25,603 nt of DNA, from positions 1 to 25,603 of the forward strand of contig JADIIU010000165.1 in assembly GCA_027603945.1 (NCBI GenBank). Direction: 5' to 3'. This DNA is from Terramyces sp. JEL0728. Taxonomy: Eukaryota; Chytridiomycota; Chytridiomycetes; Rhizophydiales; Terramycetaceae. The translations under genes were made by a program, and so were the position numbers. This document shows positions 1-9,494 of this stretch, in pieces. The notes beneath the pieces were generated by a model that saw nothing but the letters and a program-made list of their open reading frames with translations, searched no databases and was not told the DNA's origin. Within the stretch, counting starts at the first letter, position 1. The number at the start of each line of letters is the position of its first letter.

Positions 1-433
1 TACTGTATTCTTTGTTGACAGAATCGGCCGCAAGCCAATCCAGTTCCTTGGGTTCACTGTCTTGACTATTGCTTTCGCTTTACTCGGTGGGTTGTATGAT
101 ACTCTCACCAAGAATGCAATTGGTGCGTTCGTCTTCTTGTACTGTGTTGCTCAATTCTTCTTCAACTTTGGTCCAAACTCTACCACTTTCATTATCCCTG
201 CTGAAGCTTTCCCTACCCACGTCAGATCATCTGCGCACGGCATCTCTGCTGCAGCTGGCAAATTGGGTGCCATTATCGCCGCTCAAGGATTTGATCCTCT
301 TAAAACTACCAGCGGAGGTGTGCCAATGTTGCTGTGGATCTTTGCTGGATGTTGTTTCATGGGTCTTCTCTTCACCTTCTTGGTCCCAGAAACCAACGGT
401 AAATCATTAGAAGAATTAGGCGACTATGAATAA
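1..433 (+). CDS. PHO84-like inorganic phosphate:H+ symporter, C-terminal part (5' end outside window)
   Basis: This is the last 143 codons of a major-facilitator phosphate transporter, read in the frame starting at base 2 and ending at TAA 431-433. It carries the features of the C-terminal half of the PHO84/Pht1 family: the FVDRIGRKP loop, the QFFFNFGPNSTTFIIPAEAFPT segment region (split here: FNFGPNSTTF, then PAEAFPT), the GISAAAGK loop, and a tail ending in PETNGKSLEELGDYE. It aligns without any length change to 3329-3761, the end of the second copy, with patches of near-identical DNA alternating with diverged ones, so the two are tandem duplicates. Expected role is high-affinity phosphate uptake at the plasma membrane, inferred from family. 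No intron is visible in this part. Confidence 0.9.
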   Translation, partial: TVFFVDRIGRKPIQFLGFTVLTIAFALLGGLYDTLTKNAIGAFVFLYCVAQFFFNFGPNSTTFIIPAEAFPTHVRSSAHGISAAAGKLGAIIAAQGFDPLKTTSGGVPMLLWIFAGCCFMGLLFTFLVPETNGKSLEELGDYE

Positions 434-543
434 TCTGTTTACATTTAATATATTTTCGCATATTTATCCTTTTGTTTCCTAGGTGCGGCTTTTTTGCGTC
501 ATAGCCACTGTTTCAGAGCGCTTTTTTTGCGCAACATTTCCAA

Positions 544-2000
544 ATGGATTCCCAGTGTTTGGATTATCGATCGACCACAGTATGGAGCACAGCCGCACTG
601 TTGTTATTAGTATTTGTGGAGACTAATATTTATCGTGCAAGACCAATTACCCTCCCAAAAATACTCTCCAATATTCAAAAATACAACTTTATAATACGGA
701 TACCATCCTTTGAAGTACATTTCTTTACAGTGATCCATACGGCTATTTACTTTGCAGTGCTGATATACTTTTCAGTGGTGAACTTTGACAGAGAGAATGA
801 CGGAAATTTCCCCCGGTTTGCGTATATTGCTCTTGTCCAATTCGCTATAGCACCGGTATTGGCTTTACGCAACTCTCCGCTCACTTTTATCGGATGCTCG
901 TACGACAAAATGGTGTACTGGCATATTATTCTTTCTACAGTGGGTGTAGCCTACAGCATCCTCCACGGTAGCTTGTATCTCTACGAATGGAGCCAGTATG
1001 GAGGTAAGTTTTATTCACAGTAGGTATTTCGTTCTTTCTCGACGCCGATCCACGCTACAAGTATGGCCTGGTATCAGGCGGGGTAGTTTGCTTGATATTC
1101 CTCACCGCCAACTTTATCTTTAGAAGATTCTTTTTCAAAATCTTCAAATTTGTTCACCTGGTATCTTATCCATTGTTGTTGGCATTTCTGTATCTGCATA
1201 TGAACAACTGCACCCTCCGATTCATCTTGCCTGCATTTGTGCTTACAGTTCTGGATTGGGGTTTGCGTATCTTCAGGTTTATGATTCCAACCTCAGTGCT
1301 GAGGAGCGAAAAGGCAGGGCCAGTTACAAAATTAACTCTGAAAACATACATGAAAACCACCAAGCCTGGCCAGTGGTTCCTTGTATATGCTCCACCTTTT
1401 GATATCCATCCATTTAGCGCTACAAGCACAACTTTCAAAGGAGAAGATGCACTCTCCTTTGCAGTTGCTCCTTACGGCAGCTTCACAAAAAATATTTCCG
1501 ACATTAAACACTTCAGATTGGATGGGCCGTATGGGAATTCCTTTGACAATATCCTCAAACACAAACATATCGTGCTTATCGCCGGTGGAATTGGCGTGAC
1601 ACCACTCCTGAGCATTGTCCATTTTGCAAAGAAGCTGTCAGTTGAAGCTTGCGGAATTAATATCAACTTTGTGTTCATTGCCAGATCCATCAACATGGTC
1701 GAAGCTTTTGAACCAGAACTGGACAAAGTGGCTCAATTTTGTAATCTGGAATGCTACATCACACAAATAGATGCTCTACGGAATAACATGAGTAGTAACT
1801 ACGGATTTTCGATAAAGGTGGGCCGTCCTAGCATCCGCGAAATTTTGGCTTCATCTAAAACTAATTCCACTGAACGGGAAACGATAGGCGTTGGTGTTTG
1901 TGGCCCTCGTGGATTAATTATTGATGTGAAGGAGGCAGCGCTTCGGGAGGCCGGCTATGACACTCAATATAGTGTATACTCGGAGATTTTTAGCAGGTAG
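544..2000 (+). CDS. Ferric-chelate reductase / NOX-like transmembrane flavocytochrome
   Basis: Exons 544-1003 and 1024-2000 join to a 478-residue protein; the 20-nt intron 1004-1023 restores the frame. It is a member of the ferric reductase/NADPH oxidase superfamily, moving electrons from NAD(P)H through FAD and two b-hemes across the membrane. The four heme ligands are visible as two H-X13-H pairs: His127/His141 and His198/His212. The FAD-binding HPFS motif is at about 282-285, the nucleotide-binding GGIGVTP at about 341-347 and the C-terminal CGP at about 446-448. The family sequence LALRNSP precedes the first heme helix. Length and lack of EF hands fit a short FRE-type reductase better than a classical NADPH oxidase, but the substrate (Fe3+/Cu2+ or O2) cannot be decided. 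It lies between two phosphate transporters. AATAAA occurs about 12 nt after the stop. Confidence 0.88.
1004..1023 (+). other. Ultra-short intron with CAGTAG tandem acceptor
   Basis: The intron is gtaagttttattcacagtag. Cutting at the final TAG gives a 20-nt intron and ...Tyr-Gly-Gly-Ile-Ser; cutting at the internal CAG gives 17 nt and an extra Val. Both keep the frame. The 20-nt choice fits the size of the other introns in the window. Confidence 0.8.
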
Positions 2001-2129
2001 CTCGGATATTCAATAAACTCGTTCTCGCGGTGTGAGGATCTTGACAACATTGATAAATTCGCCTATTTGATATCAAGTGATATAAATTATCATTCTAGTA
2101 TCGATATTTTCTGTCGTGGATTCAACTTG

Positions 2130-2150
2130 CATTTGTTTGATAAACAAATG
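2130..2150. promoter_or_regulatory. 21-bp perfect palindrome upstream of the second PHO84-like gene
   Basis: CATTTGTTT, a 3-nt centre (gat), then AAACAAATG form two perfect 9-bp inverted arms, 76 nt before the start codon at 2227. Such symmetry suits a dimeric transcription factor; the ATAAACAA core also resembles a forkhead site. It is not the CACGTG site of yeast Pho4. Function is inferred from position only. Confidence 0.4.
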
Positions 2151-2226
2151 TGGATTGCCAATACCTTGGAAAACGTGCGAGAGCATCCACCTATTTAAGG
2201 AAATGGATTTACAAAATTAATCGCGA

Positions 2227-3761
2227 ATGGCAACTGAAGATAAAGATATAACGGAATTAGACGTTCGAGAACAAGCTTTGAAGGAATTAAATGAAGCTAA
2301 ATGGGGTGTCGCTCATTGGCGCGCTATACTAGTAGCTGGGTCTGGATTCTTGACTGACTCGTACGACAACTTTGTTATCGGTATTATGACAACTATTATT
2401 GGATATGTTTACTTTGGATGGAACAAGAACAAAATTCCAGATTTCGATAACGGGTGGTTAAAAGCTGCCTCGTCATGGTAATTATCGTTCATATTAGGGG
2501 TAACTTGACTGGACAATTCGTTTTTGGTATCTTGGGAGATATTTTAGGAAGAAAGAAGATGTACGGTATCGAATTGATTATTTTGATTGTCGGCGCCGTT
2601 GGTTGCGCTCTTGCTGCTCCACCAGCCAGAGGATTCGGGTTTGCTGGTATTTTAGGGTTCTGGAGATTCATTCTTGGTGTAGGTGTAGGTGGAGATTATC
2701 CAGTATCTGGTGTTATTACCTCTGAATTCGCCTCAACCAAGAATAGAGGTACCATGATTGCTTTGGTCTTTGCTATGCAAGGTGTCGGCATCCTCCTAGG
2801 TTCAGCAGTGTCTGTTTTAGCGCTATTGGCTTATCAAGACATGATTCGTTCGGATCCTATAAACCTAGATTTTGTATGGAGAGTCATGGCCGGCTTTGGT
2901 TGTGTCCCAGCACTCTGCGCAGTCTACTTTAGGCTGACTATCCCAGAAACCCCACGATATGCACTCGATGTTGAAAAGGATGTTGCAAAAGGTGCAGCAG
3001 CAGCCAGACAATTCATGAGCAACAAGATGACCATTGTCCATGAAGAAGAGCATATTTCACAATCAACAGAAAAAAAGAAGCCTTTCCACGTCAGCTTTAT
3101 CGAGTACTTTGGCAAATGGGGCAACTTTAAAGTACTGATTGGTACTGCCATGACTTGGTTCTTCTTGGATATCGGTTTCTACGGTACCAACTTGAACACT
3201 TCTACCATCATTTCTGCTATTGGCTGGGGTGCTCCTCCAAGTCCTGCTGCACCGTATGATGTAATCTGGAACTTGGCTGCTGGTTCTGCTATAGTAAATT
3301 TGGCTGGTAACTTCCCTGGCTACTTCTTTACTGTATTCTTTGTTGACAGAATCGGCCGCAAGCCAATTCAATTCCTTGGGTTCGCAATGTTGACCTTGTC
3401 TTTCTTATTCATGGCCATTTTCTACAACACACTCACCAAGAATGCAATTGGCGCGTTCGTCTTCTTGTATTGCTTTGCTCAATTCTTCTTCAACTTTGGT
3501 CCAAACTCTACTACTTTTATTATCCCTGCTGAAGCCTTTCCAACCAAAGTACGATCCTCTGCCCACGGCATCTCTGCTGCAGCCGGCAAGGCTGGGGCAA
3601 TTATCGCTGCTCAAGGGTTTGATCCTCTTAAAACTCAAAGCGGTGGAATCTCCTTGCTATTATGGATCTTCTCGGGATGCTGCCTCCTTGGATTCCTGTT
3701 CACATTCCTGGTTCCTGAAACCAATGGCAAATCATTGGAAGAGTTAGGAGATTACGAATAA
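2227..3761 (+). CDS. PHO84: PHO84-like inorganic phosphate:H+ symporter (second copy)
   Basis: Exons 2227-2477 and 2498-3761 give 504 residues. The 20-nt intron 2478-2497 splits the Trp codon of SSWGNLTGQF and is precisely absent from the third copy at 21256, which reads straight through the same residues: direct evidence for the splice. Family hallmarks are GSGFLTDSYDNF in TM1 (Asp44), GGDYPVSG in TM4, LDIGFYGTNLN in TM7 and the ETNGKSLEELGDYE tail. The three Asp residues in these motifs match those lining the phosphate/proton path of the fungal transporter PiPT. About 12 TM segments and a hydrophilic central loop (about 260-290) are seen. It is a tandem paralogue of the partial gene at 1-433, separated by the ferric-reductase-like gene. 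Predicted to import phosphate at the plasma membrane. Confidence 0.95.
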
Positions 3762-3821
3762 TGGTGTTTTAACTGCATAAAGATTTTTGGTACATTTTTG
3801 CTTTGAAATTCCAATCCACAA

Positions 3822-5297
3822 ATGGCTTCGCCAAATGTAAAATACAAAATCATCATATTATTAACGTCATTGATACCAGAAGCCGTCGTAGATGGAACTA
3901 TTATACCGCTGTTTCCGTTTATGGTTCGGTTCCTGCTTCCAGACGAGCCTGAATCATCTGTGGGTTATCATGCTGGATTATTAGGATCCGCATTTTATCT
4001 CCCTCTGTTTTTAATGAACGTAGTATGGGGAGGTGCCTCGGATAAATATGGACGAAAAGTACATTTAGTTTAATGTAGCCAATTTTGCTGGTTGGACTAG
4101 CAGCTTGCGCGATCGTTACGTTAATTCTGGGATTCAGCCAATCGTTCGCACTTACTTGGATATGCAGATTTGTTGCTGGATTCTTTGGAGCTAATTCAAC
4201 CGTAGCTAAAGGGATGATTGGAGATATTGGTAAATTTCTTTAATGTTCAGCAAGAGACCAACGAAGCAGGACGTGGGGCTATGTTTTTTATGGAAGTGTT
4301 TATGGGGTCACTCAAATGATTGGGCCTTTATTGGGCGGATTATTGGCCAATCCAGCCGATTTATATCCTGGGGTTTTTGACAAGAACGGGCTATTTGGAC
4401 GGTAATCCTAAATAATCCAGATATCCATATTTACTGACGTGCTATATCGGCGTTGCTCTTGCTGTGGTGGATTTCTTTATAATCAAACACTATCTGATTG
4501 AAAAAAATACATATGAACAAGTGGATGATATTGACGACTTGGATTCCTTTGAAATGGAATTATCGGAGAGCTTCAACGAAAATTCGTTGGACGAAGGAAT
4601 ACGACATAAAAGAAGGACGTTGTCAGGTACAGAAATAGAATTGTCCATGGAGCAAGTTCAGCCGGACGAAGATGAGGAATCAGCACGGTCTGCAAAGTTT
4701 ATATTCTTGTCATGGAAGACACTTACGCCGATATTACTCTATTGCCTCATTGCATACGTTAATATGAGCTATGTTACCGCACTGCCACTGTTCTTTTCGG
4801 CATCCAGAGACACTGGCGGGATAGAGATGAACTCTAGAGACACTGCATTCTCATTCACAGTTAGCGCAAGCTCTAAACTGATTACTCAATTGTTCTTTTT
4901 TGACAAGCTCCTTTTTGCACTCAAAACGCCAAAAGCAGCTTATCAATTTGGAATGCTATTGTTGGTACCAATGTTTTTGATGATTACAGTATTATCCAGT
5001 CTGGATAACTTTAGATTTGTAGTTATCTTGGCGATTATGGTGGGAATCGGTATATCAGAAGCACTGGCATACCTCGCCGTGATGTTACTGATAACAGAAT
5101 CGCAGATACCGCAAAATTTAGGGCTGGCACATGGGTTGGCAAGCACTTTATCTGCATTGGCACGAACCTTTTCACCAGCAATAAGTGGTTTGGTGTGGGA
5201 ATTGGGTGTAGGCATGAAGATGCCGGGCTTGGTGTTTATCTTGGGTGCATGTATATCTGTTGCTGGTGTATTTGCAGCAACTCTACATAGAAATTAA
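3822..5297 (+). CDS. MFS transporter, ZIFL1/YCR023C-like drug:H+ antiporter type
   Basis: Four exons (3822-4058, 4079-4229, 4251-4401, 4421-5297) join to 471 residues; the introns are 20, 21 and 19 nt. The MFS motif A GGASDKYGRK is at residues 70-79 and is followed across the first splice by PILLVGLAACAIV. Around the next junctions the protein reads ANSTVAKGMIGDIARD, GYVFYGSVYGVTQMIGPLLG and NPADLYPG, which resembles the ZIFL (zinc-induced facilitator-like) / yeast YCR023C group. A charged central loop (about 215-270, rich in Asp and Glu) separates the two six-helix halves. Without splicing there are stops after each piece. The substrate cannot be told. It starts 60 nt after the phosphate transporter stop in the same direction. 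Confidence 0.88.
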
Positions 5298-5528
5298 TAG
5301 ATTATACAGTAAATCAATGTTCTACTGATATTGGGGCTGGTGTTCAAAGTCACCTAGTTATTTAACGATTTGCATTCATCCACCTTCATGTGTGTTCCAA
5401 CTTATTAGCGGGTTTTAAATTAGCACGTCTTTGGTAGCTCCTTTAAACTTGTCTTTGTTTTGTGCAGGTCACGAACCAAGCCACGCTGTATTTGTTTGCC
5501 TTAAAAGCCTGAAATTATAAACAAACCC

Positions 5529-6635
5529 ATGCTCTGGAATTCTACCTGCCCTTCAGATACTCCCAACGAAATAGTTTACAGCGATCCAAAGTGGAGAGGG
5601 GGATTAGCAGTCAGTGCAGGATGTGCCTTATTCGCAACAGTGTGCTCCGTTAGCCTAATGTACACTCATTGGAAAAACTACAACTACGTGCGATTCCAAA
5701 GACCGATCACAAGAATTATATTTATGGTCCCGGTGTATGCGGTATGCGCTGCGTTGCAATACTTTTCGCTAAAGTCGTTTGTGTATTTGTCGGTGATTTC
5801 AAGTTGCTATGAAGCTTTCATTGTATGGAACTTTTTTTCATTGATTATGGAGTATGCAGCTGAAAATGAACAGGAATTGAAAATGAAACTAATGCTACGA
5901 GAAGATAGAAGGCTGCCATTCCCATTTTTATGTTTTTCTTTCAACCCAGGAGATAGGAGATTCATTGGATATTGTAGAGCTGGAGTAGTTCAGTATATCA
6001 TTGTTAGAACAGTATTCACGGTTATTTCTCTAATTGCAGAATGGATGGGAAAGTTTTGTCCTGATTCAAATAGCTACAGATATGCCCACTTTTATTACCA
6101 GGTTTTTACTGCGGCTTCCGTTACAGTTGCAATGTTTGCTTTGATTACATTTTATATTACTGTACATCACGAAATCACAAGGGAGGGAACCCTTTTCCAA
6201 TTTTTGTCAGTCAAAGCCGTAATTTTTGTGCAATTCTGGTTGGTTTTGGTTATCAAAGGGTTTGTATATTTCGGATACATTACAGGAAATGATGTGGTCA
6301 ATGTGAACGAATATGCAATGTACCTTACGAGTCTAGTTGTCTGTATAGAAATGGCAATTGCGGCAGTGGTACACTTCTGGGCTTTCTCTGCACAATCCTT
6401 TGTCATTGAAGGGAAACAAACTGATCCAATGGAAGGATTCAAGAGCTGTTTCAACTTTTCAGACATTGTGGAAGATGCAAAGAATGGATATTTTTTCCTA
6501 AGGGACAGAAGCAAGACGATGGCCAGACCAACAGTGTCCAGAGATGCTACTGTAAACCACGATTTGCAGCCAACTAATTTACAATTCCGCGCTTCTAATA
6601 CACCGTCCGATGCGATCATACAAGTTGAAAAATAA
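5529..6635 (+). CDS. TMEM184/OST-alpha family membrane protein (Solute_trans_a)
   Basis: A single exon encodes 368 residues. The pattern of about seven hydrophobic segments, with RIIFMVPVYAVCAALQYF, CYEAFIVWNFFSLIMEY and QFWLVLVIKGF, is typical of the TMEM184/organic solute transporter alpha family, which in fungi includes vacuolar or plasma membrane proteins of poorly known function. A hydrophilic C-terminal tail of about 60 residues follows TM7. The stop codon lies inside an AATAAA (6631-6636). There is no intron, unlike most neighbours. The family is clear; transport activity is inference. Confidence 0.85.
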   Translation: MLWNSTCPSDTPNEIVYSDPKWRGGLAVSAGCALFATVCSVSLMYTHWKNYNYVRFQRPITRIIFMVPVYAVCAALQYFSLKSFVYLSVISSCYEAFIVWNFFSLIMEYAAENEQELKMKLMLREDRRLPFPFLCFSFNPGDRRFIGYCRAGVVQYIIVRTVFTVISLIAEWMGKFCPDSNSYRYAHFYYQVFTAASVTVAMFALITFYITVHHEITREGTLFQFLSVKAVIFVQFWLVLVIKGFVYFGYITGNDVVNVNEYAMYLTSLVVCIEMAIAAVVHFWAFSAQSFVIEGKQTDPMEGFKSCFNFSDIVEDAKNGYFFLRDRSKTMARPTVSRDATVNHDLQPTNLQFRASNTPSDAIIQVEK

Positions 6636-6636
6636 A
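6631..6636 (+). terminator. Poly(A) signal overlapping the TMEM184-like stop codon
   Basis: AATAAA contains the TAA stop (6633-6635) of the upstream gene, suggesting an extremely short 3' UTR. Confidence 0.5.
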
Positions 6637-6700
6637 TATTCCTCCCAATTGTTTATTATACTCTTCGAAAATACTGCAGGAAGTTTTTGAAAATTTTACA

Positions 6701-7365
6701 ATGTTCAAGAAAAGAAAAATTGACTTAAAGTACTGCGAATATGACCTAACCACAATGGAAGACACCAGAGGTGGATTCTTGCTTCCTCCTGAAGAAAAAG
6801 TAAACGAGGCTGAAGAGCAACAAGTGCAATTGACGGAAGAAGGATTGATTTGCCAGCATTGTCAATCAATAGATATCGATGTGAATATTTACAAATACTA
6901 CAAGGAAGCAGTTTGTCTGAATTGCAAAAAGGATAAACCAGAGCTGTATTCCCTGCTTACTAAAACGGAATGCAGACAAGACTACCTGCTCACTGAAAGT
7001 ACTTTGCCATTAACCAAGGTGAATTGAGAGATCAAAAGAAACTCCCAGTCTGGATAAAACCGAATCCGCACAAATCTACATATTCCAACATGCTACTATA
7101 TCTTCGTAAGCAAGTTGAACAGTTCGCAATCGATAAATACGGATCGGAAGAGTTGCTGGACAAGGAATTTGAAAAGAAAGAGAAACTCAAGGAAGAGCGC
7201 AAGGTAAAGAAGCACAAGAAGCAAATGAATGAGCTGCGGAAAAAGACTAGAACGTCGTTATGGGATTCACGGCAGATGGAAGAGGATCACAAGCATGATT
7301 ATAGAGAGCATGGAGATGTGCTAAAGTGTAGCTGTGGGCTTGAAGTTGAATTTGAAGAATTTTAA
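6701..7365 (+). CDS. RAD14: XPA/RAD14 nucleotide-excision-repair DNA damage verification protein
   Basis: Exons 6701-7018 and 7039-7365 give 214 residues. The 20-nt intron 7019-7038 joins ...STLPLTK to KLPVWIKPNPHKSTYS. The XPA zinc finger is at Cys51, Cys54, Cys72 and Cys75, with C-X2-C-X17-C-X2-C spacing identical to human XPA. It is preceded by the EYDLTTMEDTRGGF-type segment and followed by the DYLLTES, PNPHKSTYSNMLLYLRKQVE and WGS-like YGSEELLDKEF regions that bind damaged DNA. The C-terminus is highly charged (Lys/Glu). XPA verifies lesions and positions TFIIH and RPA in the nucleus. The protein is short because the N-terminal tail found in vertebrates is reduced. The intron lacks a clear YTRAY motif, but its length and frame effect match the rest. 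Confidence 0.93.
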
Positions 7366-7489
7366 TGTGAATAAACTGAATAACTATCTTTGATCCGGGT
7401 TTCCAAGTTCACGACAAAGTATCCCTGACTATGAGGCCGTTATGGAACCAGATTGAATTGCTGCTCCCAAATTTTTTAGAAATTTTACA

Positions 7490-7900
7490 ATGAACACACC
7501 TCCACCATTATTCAAGAGGTTCTTGGCTCAATTCAGAAAACCTATAGTCACCGGCCCATTAACATTCCTCGCGGGGGCATTCTGGGTAAACACATTGTTG
7601 AACAACACCTCAAACCAAAAAAGCAACTCGTCGCTATTCAAAGGGATTATTTATGCTCTGGAAGAACATCCGGAATTATCACAAGAACTTGGACATAAGC
7701 TAGTGTACAAGCAATCCATCTTTAACAGGGTGAAAGGACATTGCAGCATACCAGAGGGAATCGCCGACCTTACCTTTGTTGTTGAAGGAAAGGAAGGCAG
7801 GACTGCGGAAATCCATTTTGAAGGAAAGCGATATAGAGACACCGATTTGTGGATTTCTTCTATTTTCACAGTTAAAGCCGGCAAGCAGTATAATCTATAA
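7490..7900 (+). CDS. COA1: Cytochrome oxidase assembly factor COA1-like mitochondrial protein
   Basis: A single exon of 136 residues. The N-terminus is basic (KRFLAQFRKP), followed by one hydrophobic segment (about 20-36), fitting an inner-membrane mitochondrial protein with one TM helix. The remainder, LFKGIIYALEEHPELSQELG, then an alternating beta region (VKGHCSIPEGIADLTFVVEG, then TAEIHFEGKR, and LWISSIFTVKAGKQYNL at the end), matches the Coa1/Tim21-like fold used in complex IV assembly. Similarity is by pattern and short, so the assignment is moderately sure. The stop codon overlaps AATAAA at 7899-7904. Bases just before the ATG (aaattttaca) repeat those before the RAD14 ATG. Confidence 0.72.
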   Translation: MNTPPPLFKRFLAQFRKPIVTGPLTFLAGAFWVNTLLNNTSNQKSNSSLFKGIIYALEEHPELSQELGHKLVYKQSIFNRVKGHCSIPEGIADLTFVVEGKEGRTAEIHFEGKRYRDTDLWISSIFTVKAGKQYNL

Positions 7901-7904
7901 TAAA
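7899..7904 (+). terminator. Poly(A) signal overlapping the COA1-like stop codon
   Basis: AATAAA begins within the TAA stop at 7898-7900. Confidence 0.5.
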
Positions 7905-8001
7905 TTTATTTCAGCTAAAGCGGTTTTACGTTTAATAAACAATCTGTCATTGGATACAATTCTGGTTTTCGGAATCTAGATTTTAATTTGTAATCGCGCA
8001 A

Positions 8002-9433
8002 ATGGCAGAGAACGAACAGGATGTCAGCATCGACGCACCGCTCATCAGTAGCCACAACGACTACTTGTTGGACCAAACAAGCGTAATAAAGAGCCGCACC
8101 ATTCCTTGGGAAGTAACACTCGCTAATAAAGGGATATCAAAAAGCATCATTAATCAATGAACAAGAATTATCACTCATCCGGCAATTCCAACCAACAATT
8201 ACGGATAAACAGCAATATGCGACACTCTTTATTAGTTTGTTGAACAAATTGTCGCGAGTGGATACTCTGCAATCGATTCTTGTTTTGATTGACGACTTTA
8301 TTCAACAAGATGGGGTTGCGCAATTGTTTTTATCTGATCCAGCAGTTTTCACTTCGTTCAACAAGTAGTTTTCGTTAATAGCAGATTGTTGACAAAGGAG
8401 GATGAGTATATTCAGCTTAAGGCTGCAAAAATCTTGATTTTCTTGCTTGGAGAGTCAAATTCTTCTTACCCTGCGGATCCAACAGAGCTATTGACTTGGG
8501 TTGTATTCCAATTAGCCAGCACTAACACAAATGTTGTTGATATCAGCTTGCAATTCTTGCAGTCGTTGTTGGCCATCAATCTTTTTAGAAAAGAGTTTGT
8601 GAAGCAAGCGGACGGAGTCATGGCGTACGATTTATCTGATATAGATTGTTGACTATCTTGAACAAAACTGGACAAACGCCGCAAGTGCAATACCAAGCAA
8701 TTTATTCCATCTGGCTGCTATCATTTGTAAAGGAAATTGCCGCAGATCTTGAAAAGTGCTTTACTTTTAATTATAGGAAATATCATGTCATTCCTGTATT
8801 GCGAGATATCGCCAAATCTGCAATCAAGGAAAAAGTTGTAAGAATTGCAATTGCTACGTTCAAGAACATGCTAATTAATGCACCAGCAGAAAATATAATT
8901 CCAATGTTGGGGCACAAGTTGCTGGGAGCAATCGAAACTCTGTCTGTTCGTAAATGGTCTGATCCAGAAATCACTGAAGATTTGATGTATGTCAGGGAAG
9001 AATTATCGCACCACGTTGCCTCACTATCGTACAGTTTGATTAATCTAGTACTTTTGACGAATATTCCACTGAAGTTTTGTCAAGGAGACTCGAATGGTCC
9101 CCACCTCATCTTTCCGAAATATTCTGGAAACAAAATAGCAACAAACTTAATGATAACCAATTCGAACTTGTCAAGTAATTCTTGCTTATTTAGAACACTA
9201 GTTGATATTACCAAGACAAGTGAGGATCCAGTGGTGCTTGCAGTCGCTGCATATGATTTAGGACAGTACTGCAAGTATGCCAATAACGCCAAAAAGTAAT
9301 TCATATTGACTGTAGTGTTCTAGTTGAAACTGGCGGCAAAACCGCTGTAATGGGTCTGATGGCACACAAAAACTCTGATGTTCAATACCAAGCATTAGCA
9401 GCAGTTCAAAAATTCATGATGAATTCTTGGTAA
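8002..9433 (+). CDS. VMA13: V-type ATPase subunit H (V1 sector)
   Basis: Eight exons (8002-8112, 8132-8364, 8385-8624, 8645-8755, 8777-9028, 9049-9174, 9194-9295, 9316-9433) join exactly to 430 residues; the seven introns are 19, 20, 20, 21, 20, 19 and 20 nt. Family landmarks run in order: LLTKEDEYIQLKAAKILIFL, then PQVQYQAIYSIWLLSF, KEKVVRIAIATFKNML, LEWSPPHLSEIFWKQN, DPVVLAVAAYDLGQY and the C-terminal HKNSDVQYQALAAVQKFM. These form the HEAT/armadillo repeats of subunit H, which couples V1 to V0 and silences free V1 at the vacuole. The LEWSPPHLSE segment appears only when introns 9029-9048 and 9175-9193 are removed. The stop overlaps AATAAA. Confidence 0.93.
8756..8776 (+). other. Stop-less 21-nt intron in VMA13
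   Basis: This 21-nt intron is a multiple of three and has no in-frame stop, so retention would only insert seven residues (CFTFNYR region) between Glu-Lys and the conserved KYHVIPVLRDI. Removing it gives LEKKYHVIPVL, closer to the family. It is the only such intron I found here. Confidence 0.75.
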
Positions 9434-9437
9434 TAAA
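9432..9437 (+). terminator. Poly(A) signal overlapping the VMA13 stop codon
   Basis: AATAAA begins inside the stop TAA (9431-9433). Confidence 0.5.
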
Positions 9438-9494
9438 TATTTCACTTTGTTTATTGGCTATCGATACCCCTAATTTTCTTATTGCCAAAATATA

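Noticed and set aside
544..2000. True NADPH oxidase
   Set aside because: Short length, no EF hands and the LALRNSP region favour a ferric-reductase-type member; activity cannot be settled by sequence.
8002..9433. VMA13 region as a frameshifted pseudogene
   Set aside because: Every frame change coincides with a 19-21-nt GT-AG segment whose removal restores conserved protein; the same is seen in every multi-exon gene here.
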